From positions 20,434,001 through 20,498,000 of the forward strand of contig JAFFJZ010000007.1 in assembly GCA_018340375.1 (NCBI GenBank): 64,000 nucleotides of DNA, in the 5' to 3' direction. The notes under the pieces are model-generated. The model was not told the DNA's origin. It saw only the letters and a program-made list of their open reading frames with translations, and searched no databases. Source of the DNA: Gonatopus flavifemur. Its lineage: Eukaryota > Arthropoda > Insecta > Hymenoptera > Dryinidae. The translations under genes were made by a program, and so were the position numbers. Below, one piece after another: positions 55,681 to 64,000 of the stretch (the stretch's first letter is position 1; each line of letters starts with the position of its first letter).

Positions 55681-58438
55681 CACAGCTACACAAAAAAAAG
55701 TTTCTGACCTGGAGGTCTCACTACGTGTGCTATACGTTTATGGGGTCGCTGAATCCGAATCTGGGGTTAGTTTTATCCCAGCACGTCTGGGTTCAGCCAT
55801 AACCACCAAAAACGCCCTCAAATTTGCTATATCTGTTGAAACCACAAACCCTATGCCTCCGAAACATCATAGTCCTATAATATAATAACTCAATGAACCC
55901 ACGACGTAATAACTCCATAACCCCATAGCCACGCAACCAATAAACCTAAAACCCGGGAGAAAACAGTTCCTGACATGGGGGTCTGACTATGTATACTATA
56001 CGTTTCTGGAGGTGCTGAATCCGAATCCGGGGTCAGTTTCATCCCAGCACGTGTGGGTTCAGCCATAACCTCAGAAAATACCCTGCAATTCGCTGTATCC
56101 GTTCAAATCACAACCCCTATGGCTCCGAAACCTTATGATCCGATAATACAATAATCCAATGGTTGTAACATTACGTTGGTTTACGGCATGTACATATGCA
56201 GTCACAGTTCTGGCATTCCCAGATTTTTTTCGGTATACCCTCCCCTGCGTCTGCATCCAGGGTACCTCCTCGCGGTGACGGCGTGCAACGGAGCATGCCC
56301 GTTATCCGGCGGAATCCCTGGATTACGGCTTGCATGCCGTCATAACAGATGCACGAACGTGTATTACGATGCAGAAGAATCTTGGAGCCTTAGTATCAGC
56401 GGCTGGTCAGAGTGAGAAAGCGGGCCCGCAGGCGTCGTCATCATGCGACCGCAACTCTACATTAGTTGGTGACTTGGCCGCTGTAGAGTCCAATGTTACA
56501 AGAAAACAGAGAACAGGGATCTTGCCAGAGCACAATGTGTTCTGTCGTGTATGCTCAAAATTCGAAGTTGGTTTTTTGCAAAAAGTCATCGATGATCGTA
56601 TTCGAAAGATTTACAAGGATATTTCCGGTTATGATATGGATGGATCTAGAATTGGGAAATGGGCTCCCAATATCATTCGTAACTCTTGTCAGAAGATATT
56701 TGATAGATGGGGTCGGAACAAAAATAGACAGGGCGTCAAGTTCTCCAGACCTGCAATTTGGGATCGTCTTTCGAATAGTGAAGACTGTTTTTACTGCTGC
56801 AATATAATAAGAGGGTACAACAGTAAAAGCAAAAGCGAAATTGTTCACTATAGTGTTTCATCTATCAAAGCTCCAGTATCCACATCAGTAGATGAAAATA
56901 TAACCAAGGATGCCAATGATATGCGATCATTAGGAATTGATGCCAATGTTATGGACATCGACGGAGTAATAGATATGGAGGTTGAATCAGAATATGACGC
57001 TGCTGTTGAGACAGACAGTGATACGGAGAATGACACGTGCTCTAAGAAACCGCGATTGATATCGCAAGTTGTTTTGAATGACCTTGTAAGGGATTTAGGA
57101 TTACCGAAGGATGGCTCAGAATTTCTAGCATCCGTCCTAAGAGAAAGGAATCTACTCTAACCAAAAACAAAAGTAACCTTTTATAGAAACAGAGAGATGA
57201 AATTTCGGCAATTTCACACCAAAGATGAAGTGGGAATCATGTGAAAAAAAATTGTCCGTCCAGAAAATCTCTTACCCCTGGTTCTCGGAATGTTATCCAC
57301 AAGTCGCTAGTTGGTACAAGCAAAATCTTACTCCCACCTCTTCATATCAAGCTTGGTCTGATGAAGCAATTTGTCAAAGCTCTCGACAAATCTAAATCCT
57401 GCTTCGCTTGTCTCGCAAGAAAATTTCCGAAACTGTCTGATACAAAGTTGAAAGAAGGTATTTTTGATGGTCCTCAGATTAGAATAATGTTTCGACATAC
57501 TGCTTTTACTGGTACGATGAATATGAAAGGACAAACGCTTGGCTGAGTTTCAAGGTAGTTGCAATTTCTTGGGTAACAAAAAGAGCCCTCATTCTAAAAA
57601 ATTGGTTGCACAAATGATTTCAAACTTTGGAAAGCTTGGATGCAACATGAATATGAAAATTCATCTCCTCCATTTTCATCTCAACAAATTTCCTGAGAAC
57701 CTCGGGGATTTCAGTGGAGAACAGGGAGAACGATTCCACCAAGATCTCAAGGTCATGGAAGCGCGCTATCAGGGTCGATGGGACATGAACATGATGGCTG
57801 ATTTTTGTTGAAATCTGCAAAGAGAATCGAATGAAAGTTTGAAACGGTAAAGCACTTCATTGCACAGATCTTTTGAACACAAGAGAACACGACTCAGTTC
57901 AAAAAAGAAGAGTGATTGGAGTGACTGTTATTTTTCACATCAGTTCAATGGTTATTATTGGGTTATTCTATTATCCTATCATGGGGATTCAGACACATAG
58001 GGTTTGTGATTTAACGAATAGGGTGAATTTGAGGATGTTCTTTGAGGTTATGGCCGAACTCTAACGGGTTGGGATGAAACTGACTGCAGATTCGGATTCA
58101 GCGACCCCAAAAACATATAGTACCCATAGTCAGATCCCCACATCAGAGACTGTTTTTTTATCGGGTTTTAAGGTTATGGGGTCATCCGGCTATGGGGTTA
58201 TGGAGTTATCAGGTTGGAGGCTAATTGGACTATTATATCATAGGAATATGAGGTTCCGGAGTCATAGGCCTCGTGGTTTTAACGGACATAGCAAATTTGA
58301 GGGTGTTTTTTGAGGTTACGGCCGAACCCAGACGTGCTGGGATGAAACTAACCCCGGATTCCCATTCAGCGACCCCAAAAACGTAAAAGACACATAGTGA
58401 GATCCCCAGGTCAGAAACTTTTTTTTTGTATGGCTGTG
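55681..58438 (+). mobile_element. 2.76-kb element: protein-coding centre between about 500-bp inverted arms
   Basis: The left end CACAGCTACACAAAAAAAAG and the right end read inward (CACAGCCATACAAAAAAAAA) start arms made of two tandem subrepeats each (55695 and 55960; inverted at 57930 and 58190). Each subrepeat has GTTTCTGACCTGG-like, GCTGAATCCGAATC-like and CCCAGCACGTCTGGGTTC-like blocks. Between them is the 56330-57811 pseudogene. No TSD could be fixed. The structure is that of a cut-and-paste transposon with its gene, or a gene captured by a foldback. Confidence 0.65.
56330..57811 (+). pseudogene. Widespread arthropod protein of unknown function, likely transposon-encoded
   Basis: 56330-57160 is open: GILPEHNVFCRVCSKFEVGF, FSRPAIWDRLSNSEDCFYC (a Cys pair), an acidic middle, and LNDLVRDLGLPKDGSEFL. 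After a TAA and a deletion of roughly 150 codons relative to family members, the reading resumes: ILLPPLHIKLGLMKQFVKAL, KEGIFDGPQIRIMF, a frame change at about 57540, then FPENLGDFSGEQGERFHQD and RYQGRWDMNMMADFC. I recall this family from many arthropod genomes as uncharacterised proteins. The start of the frame (residues 1-40) may be non-genic. Inactive here. Confidence 0.7.
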
Positions 58439-58439
58439 T

Positions 58440-59160
58440 TATCTACTGGAGGGCATAAGATTCTTACGATCGATATACAATTACGGTTCGATATGAATAA
58501 ATTAAGATCGATCTTTTCAAATTGATACCAAAATTGCCAAAATCGATATTTTTCAATACACTCATTTACTTCAGTAGCAATGTAGATTCTGGAGAAATGT
58601 TGTCTATTGTTTCAGCTGCAGACGTACGAGACTTCTACTACTTTTGAAGGCGCCGTGGAGCGCGTTCAAAAAATACGCTTGCAGTGTACTCAACAACTGA
58701 ACCGTCACTTTATCTTCAACATTGGAATAGAATTTTTGTTTCATCTCAAGATATGTTTAATAAATCCTCAGAACCTTATGTTGATCGTTTCATTCGTGGA
58801 GTCACAAAAAATGCACACAGCACCGTCTCATTTTTATGCTCCAAACAGATACAACCCTTCAATGTTTTCGCTAGTAATTGTTACCGTATACTTTTCTTTG
58901 TGTACAAATTCTGTTATCTCATCAAGTAATCAAGTTTCCATGAATTCATAATATTATAAAATGAGGAGGTGGAAACATCTGTGTACCTTACAATTTCAGG
59001 TGCATCAACGCTCTGCTAAAAATGCCAGGTAAAGCTGGTGAATAAATAGACTGCAAAAGATATGGAGGGTTTTTCTACACTTCAGTTTCATGTTAGTGGT
59101 GGTTTCTATCTCCTAACCGTGGGGAAATCGCGTCTCTTCATCAAAAATCGGCAATTTTTC
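58440..59160. other. No supported gene; weak ATCGAT cluster
   Basis: 58460-58560 has several CGATCGAT/ATCGATC words. Open frames at 58607-58951 overlap in two phases and show no family features. Confidence 0.4.
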
Positions 59161-59400
59161 TTTCATTTTGAGGAACTATTCTGTTCCTTGGGTGTTGAAT
59201 CCTCCGAAAAGTGAGAGAAAAATCCACCAAATCCTGAGGACAAAGTCTCCCTCATACAAGATTTTTGCTATCACTAAATATTGGGGGACTTTCTTCCCAA
59301 AATTTGGTGGGTTTTCTTTCTCTTCTCACATGATCCAATACCCAAAAAACGTAATAGTTCCCCAAAATGGAAGGAAAATTCCCTATCCCTGATGAAAAAG
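59160..59400. repeat. Imperfect palindrome of GGGAACTTTTC-like units
   Basis: GAGGAACTATTCTGTTCCTTG at the left and ATAGTTCCCCAAAATGGAAGG near the right, with AAATCCACCAAATCC and AATTTGGTGGGTTT between, form a loose symmetrical array. Confidence 0.4.
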
Positions 59401-59513
59401 CAATTCCCTTCCGATCAGGAATTCGAATTTACAACTGAAATGAAGAGGAACTTTTCCTATTTTCAACGGTTCAGTGCTCAAACGAAAATTTAGTCGCTGG
59501 AAATCAAATCCAG

Positions 59514-59827
59514 CCCAGCCAACAAAATCAAGGCAGCGCTTCTAGCAGCGTCGCTACCATCCACTCATAAATTCAAAAGCATTCTTGTACATACAGTACT
59601 CAATTTATGTATGAAAATGGGAGCGACTTGGTATTCCTTTACTAGAAGCACTACTTGGTAGCACTCCCTGGTAATACTGGCAGCACTGAGGTAGTGCTAT
59701 GTTATAGTTTGCATTATGTATATGCTATGGTAGTTTGTAGTGCCAAAATCCTGGGAAAGCTACCACGTTGCTGCCGTGGCACTGCTAGTAGCATAACCGC
59801 AAATTTAGGAGCGCTTTGCTGGCCGGG
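59514..59827. mobile_element. Palindromic-array element, CCC-terminus class, GTAGCACTACC core
   Basis: The left CCCAGCCAACAAAA and the right end read inward (CCCGGCCAGCAAAG) are inverted at about 11 of 14. The flanks AG and AA differ at one base. The interior is a run of AGTGCTAC/GTAGCACT/GGTAGC words in both orientations. Confidence 0.55.
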
Positions 59828-59877
59828 AAAACTAACAAACTTTATATCCAACTGAATTTTCATTAGTTTTCGTCTGC

Positions 59878-60075
59878 ACTGTAAAAAGTGAATGTGAAAT
59901 GTTCCCCCAATTTGGTGGTAGCAAGAATCCTCCACGTGGAGTGAATTCATTGCCCTTGTATTGTGGGGGAGTTCTTCTCCATTTGAAGGAAGATTTCCTT
60001 CAGAAAGCGAGGATTTTCTTCCAATCGGAGGAGAATTTCTCCATAATAAGAGGGATATGAATTTCCTCCACACTG
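59878..60075. repeat. Palindromic array with CACTGTAAAAAG-type end
   Basis: CACTGTAAAAAGTGAATG at the left and CACACTGAGAAAAATTTGC at the right bound AGGAAGATTTCC/GGAGGAGAATTTCTCC-type units. It belongs with the CACTGT terminus style of 38124 and 18000. Confidence 0.4.
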
Positions 60076-61727
60076 AGAAAAATTTGCATTACTTGAATTA
60101 ACAAAATCAAGACAACTGTATCATTCCAGTTGGAATAACCAAAAAATCATTTCCTGTAATTCAATAAAATGCTTGTATCAACTACGGAAAGCGGTTGTCG
60201 TGTTTTTCAATCACCTTGATTAGTTGGAGAGACTAAGAATTTTTTTGAGTGCACGTGGGAGATTTTTGCTGTCACTAGATTTGGGGGAAACTTCACTTTC
60301 ACTTTTGACAGTAAGGATATCATACTCTATGATTCCAAACAAAACTGTTCCAGAAAATTGCTGTCTGTTTCTGGTAGAATATTCCAGTTTGGTAATCCTA
60401 GACAGAAATTTTGCCAATTTTTGCCCGGATTTTCAAGAGCAAAACCCGTTCGGAACCTGCAAACGATTTTTTGCCCGTTCCTGCAAGGTATTTTGAACAA
60501 GAAACATACTCGAAATATGCAGAATTATTTAAGCGATATTGCCTTCTGTCTTACTTGAATGACCTAAATTTCATCTTTATCTTTGCTTCAACGGACCTAA
60601 TGAAATATGCTGGAGAATAAAAACTGAATTCGACTAATCCCCACACAAGTTTTTGTTGACAAATATGAGTTTTGAGTGTAAATGACAGAGCGATTAGGGA
60701 AATTTCGTTTTTCCAATTCAAAGGAAATCAGTTCGCTACAGTTTGAATGAAAGAATGAATACAAACCGATACTGATTTTTAATGATAACATCTCTCTCGA
60801 TTGAACATCGTGTGTTTTACAAAAATCAATGGGATCCTGATTCAAGGGATAACGCTCCGACATCTATCCGATATCACTGGCAATGATCAGATATGTCTAA
60901 ACATGGCTATCGTTTCCAATGTAATAGCGATCAAAATGATAAAATATATACTTTTAAACTCGTTATGGAAAGAAAGCTTATAACAGTGTATTTAGATGTA
61001 AAATGTATATTTGATGCACAACCGGCTCCTTCAAAGATGATCATATATACGTAAATGAAATGAAGAAAACTCTGTGAAAACTTGCAAATTTTCAAACTCT
61101 AAGTACTGAATGTCCAAAACATTCATACATAGCCTAGAGACATTAAATCACAAAAAACCTTGCTCACAATGAAAGCGGAAAAACATGAATCATAAATTCA
61201 TTTTTCATCCTTGCGATTTCAATGGAAACTATACTTTTTACATCCATTTGATTTCTTTCAAAAGGTCGCTGATCGTCGACCAGTTTTCAAAGCGTATTCC
61301 ATCCAACCAGCTTTTTCCCCTTTCTCGGGAAGCCGCATCGTATTATTCTACCGTACATTCCCTGCACCGTGGTCAGCCAGACATCGAAGAATTCATATCA
61401 CTTTGCTTCACGATTTTCACAAGTTGCATCTGACATACAACAAGATATGCTTTTCTGCGTTTGACATTAGTCCAATGTATTCGTTTCTAACTCTGTTCGA
61501 TACTCGGCGTACAGGAGTCCCCAGTCAGTAAATTGAAGAAAGATCTGTCAGAGTGAATCTGGAAAAATGATTCCTCGATCAAATTTATATATCAATTTTA
61601 TATAATTATACATCAACAAAATTTTAAGAAATCTTAAGACTTCGTTCATATTATGAATTGATGATATAAAAGGAGAGAAGAAAGAGAAGTCAAGTTGTAA
61701 TAAAGACACGAGAAGAATTCATCACCG
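60076..61727. other. No supported gene; overlapping open frames at 61185-61531
   Basis: Two plus-strand frames overlap at 61185-61531 in GC-richer sequence after a splice-like TTTCTTTCAAAAG (about 61265). I could not choose a frame or recognise a product. Part of it would be 3' flank of the minus-strand gene at 61728. Confidence 0.35.
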
Positions 61728-62722
61728 TCATTTCATTTTGTATTTGATCCAGTCGTCCTCGTCTTGCTCTCTCGATTCTGGATTTGTAGGTTTCGCTCCT
61801 TCCTCGTAGTTGGCCGTCGGCTGTTTGAGGTTATATCTCCCAAGGGCCATGTCTATGACGGAGAAACTGCATCCGGAGAACATGCTGGGGCAATCCTCAC
61901 CCTTGTGGCCGGCTTTATGAGCGTTGACGTACGTGTGGTGCTCCTCCGGTTCATAAGAGAATACCCTCTTCAGAGGTAACCTATAATGACGATGCAGGGA
62001 GGAATAAGACGAAGAAAGATTATAGTGAATTGGAAAATCAGAGGGTTCTGATTAAAGGGGTGGAATCTCTAATGAGAGACTACACGTGTTCCCGTTCGGC
62101 TAGAGTTCATCGGTCCGTTCAATGGACTGCCAAAGAATGGAAAATCCTTCTAACATTCATCTTTGTTCAATGAATTCCACTAATATTTTAGGAAGTCGTT
62201 ACAGATCTCGTTGAGCAATTTGCGGTTCACTGGAAGTAAATTTAATGAAATTATCGTCATTTCGTGTGAGTGCTGTTCTGCGTTAAGTTCAATACAGTCA
62301 TGGGGTATAATTTATATATACGATCGTTGTATAAAAGTGAAAATTCTATTCAATTATCCTTGAAAGGTTACAGCGTACCCTCAAAGTTATACATCATCAA
62401 TTCTTAGTAGAGATCTAGCCGCACGTTAACCATGCCACAGGAACTTCGCTTAATGTATTACCCCCTATCTTTCTTCTCGAAGCGGATGAGATTGATTTTT
62501 CTTAAACTAAAACCTTCATGCTACGCCAATATCCATGCACGTAACGGGTCACTAAGTTAACCGTTCAACCACAGAACTGGTATCAATCAACTTTGTCTTA
62601 AAGAATCTTACGAGAAGGATATCCTCAGCATTTCTTCGATCAAAGTGCTCCCTTTCGGCATTAAACGTTGCGATGCTTCACAAAGTGCGCGTAAAACACA
62701 GGTTCTACCGTCAAAGCCCATC
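61728..62722 (-). CDS. DM4/DM12-family insect protein, last two exons
   Basis: Minus strand. Exon 62722-62612 follows the acceptor TTTGGATTTCAG and reads GFDGRTCVLRALCEASQRL then a further 15 residues, ending TC at the donor GTAAGA. A 631-bp intron ends CATCGTCATTATAG. The last exon 61980-61728 supplies the G of a Ser codon and reads LPLKRVFSYEPEEHHTYVNA, then HKAGHKGEDCPSMFSGCSF and VIDMALGRYN, with a charged tail to TGA at 61728. Phases match exactly (2 then 1). The four cysteines (RTC, ALC, EDC, SGC) and the order of blocks are those of the DM4/DM12 domain, found in insects, often in secreted or membrane-anchored proteins of unknown role. The N-terminal exons with signal peptide would lie to the right (higher coordinates), possibly beyond the window. 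No disabling changes seen. Confidence 0.85.
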
Positions 62723-63039
62723 CTGAAATCCAAACGAACAATAATTAATCAACCAGCAACAATCATGAGATAATTTTATCGCGATACACGTTGAATACTA
62801 TACTATATAGATCATCGTCAAATCTGTATTCCGTTCTGTTCTTCCCAATTTACAATATGGAATTCTCATCGAAGACAATCCATTCAGATATTTCTTCTCA
62901 ATCCTATTCGTATTTTGAACGTACCCGGATTTTACGATTTCCAAAAACGTTGAAATTCTTCGTTACGATGCAGAACGAACGATCAACGCGAATGCAGAAT
63001 CAGAAGTATCAGGAAGTGAGAGGAAGAAAGAGATAGAGA

Positions 63040-63181
63040 AATCCCCTGGGATACGTCGATTCTCAATCGCCTTTAGACGACGGGACTTCTCGATCAGCGA
63101 TCTCGGTAAATGCTTGGCCATTAATTCACCAAGAAGATCCTTTCGCAGCTGGAGAAACTCGGGAAGTTCCACGACAAAGTG
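63040..63181 (-). other. Candidate upstream exon, product unrecognised
   Basis: Minus strand. A long pyrimidine tract ending CTTCCTCCGCAAG precedes an open segment reading IHFVVELPEFLQLRKDLLGE, then LMAKHLPRSLIEKSRRLKAI and ENR, after which GTATCC could be a donor. The composition is protein-like. That donor leaves phase 1, which does not fit the next exon at 62722 (phase 2), so either another exon intervenes or this belongs to a different gene. Confidence 0.35.
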
Positions 63182-64000
63182 GATCTTGCGGAGGAAGCAA
63201 AAGAGAGAAAAATATTGGAAGAGTGGAATGATAGATCAAATTAATACCCTTAATGTTCACCATTTTGAAGTTCACAATCTCATATTCGTATTTACATGTC
63301 ATCACCTTTTTATTGCTTTTAAATTCGATAGTAAACACAGAATTCTATGAGATCACAGTTTTCTTGCGTTCCTTGTGAACTCCTCGTCTGTGTTATTGCG
63401 AATTCTATTCATACCACGACTTCTCATAAGATTACTTAGACAAATATATGAATGAAGATATAAATGGAGCAATAGCCAGAGGGGTATTTTCCTTCTTCAG
63501 TCGCTCATGCTAACGGTATTCTACAATGCTGAGAAGCTGCGATGATTCCCACTACTATTATTTGTATCTTCAAACTGATATGGTTTAAGACTGAATCAAT
63601 ACCTGTGGGTACAATAATTGTATCAATATCGAGTCGTTCCATATTTCATAGTAGAACTGTAGATCCCTGTATGAATTCTTAATTATTCTATGTCTATCAA
63701 TTGAGTACTGTCAGCGAACTCGATGAATTCATCTGTAATCCCTCGTTATCCCTCACTTCTACTTCTTCGTCGTTTGATTGTGTTTATCAAATCCATTACT
63801 TATCTAGAGAGGCTGATTAGTTTTGTCTCTCGATGGTGTTTCCAAGTCGAGAACAAAGACGGGCAAAATACTATAGCAAAGGAAGCCTGGAGTTTTAACA
63901 CAAAGTCTTCAAGTACTCATCTTTAATAGTCATCAACTATAATGAGGGTTGGATAATGCTGATCATAATCGCTTAATAATCACAAGACAATGATATTATC
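63182..64000. other. No supported feature
   Basis: No coding exon, TE or RNA signal that I can support. Expected to be intron or 5' flank of the DM4/DM12 gene. Confidence 0.4.

Noticed and set aside
58607..58951. Plus-strand exon pair
   Set aside because: Overlapping frames in two phases without recognisable motifs. A CAG acceptor-like site exists, but no donor or partner.
61185..61531. Protein-coding gene
   Set aside because: Two overlapping plus-strand frames with equal claims, no recognised product, and the interval is the 3' flank of a minus-strand gene. Kept only as an unassigned block.

Overview
This is an AT-rich eukaryotic window, almost certainly from an insect. The strongest evidence is at the right end: two consecutive exons on the minus strand (62722-62612 and 61980-61728) encode the C-terminal half of a DM4/DM12-type protein, an insect protein family, with matching splice phases and the four family cysteines. 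Apart from that gene and a weaker candidate 3' gene end near 3661-3885, nearly everything recognisable is transposable-element (TE) DNA, mostly broken and deeply nested. No prokaryotic-style operon, CRISPR array, rRNA or functional tRNA was seen.

Layout, left to right. 1-6900: sparse sequence with short-palindrome arrays, a candidate gene end, and a hAT-like element with GATACCGAGACG subterminal repeats (4959-6797). 6902-11651: a complete DNA transposon with an 8-bp target-site duplication (TSD) and about 140-bp terminal inverted repeats (TIRs), a dead transposase, and a 1.4-kb near-perfect palindrome inside it. About 14340-23230: a non-LTR retrotransposon whose ORF1 and ORF2 are cut into at least five pieces by later insertions. 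About 23236-32044 (minus strand): a Ty3/gypsy-type retroelement whose 3' LTR is split by a 5.07-kb DNA transposon (23527-28593, intron-containing transposase), and whose body is split by palindromic-array elements and a mariner remnant. 33137-39979: mostly unannotatable. 39980-52443: a DD41D Tc1/mariner-type element (intact 352-aa transposase) with a 9-kb hAT inserted in it, which itself contains a mariner, several MITEs and arrays. 52500-53600: an RTE-like non-LTR remnant. 55681-58438: a pseudogene of a widespread arthropod protein between roughly 500-bp inverted arms. 61728-63181: the host gene region.

The most interesting pattern is a set of eight structurally similar elements scattered through the window. 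Each begins with a CCC-type terminus (roughly CCCRRNYARCA), ends with its inverse, is filled with short quasi-palindromic repeats whose core differs from element to element, and in seven of eight is flanked by an identical 2-bp duplication (GA, CG, TT, CA, GT, AT, TT). All three copies longer than 1 kb carry an internal tRNA-like segment. I do not recognise this as a named family. The other noteworthy items are the 1.4-kb palindrome with the same open frame in both arms, and the inverted-arm flanks of the 55681-58438 protein, which suggest that a poorly characterised arthropod protein family is the product of a transposon.

The elements do not cooperate as a pathway. The relationships are those of nesting: the order of insertion can be read from TSDs and from which open frame resumes after which insertion.
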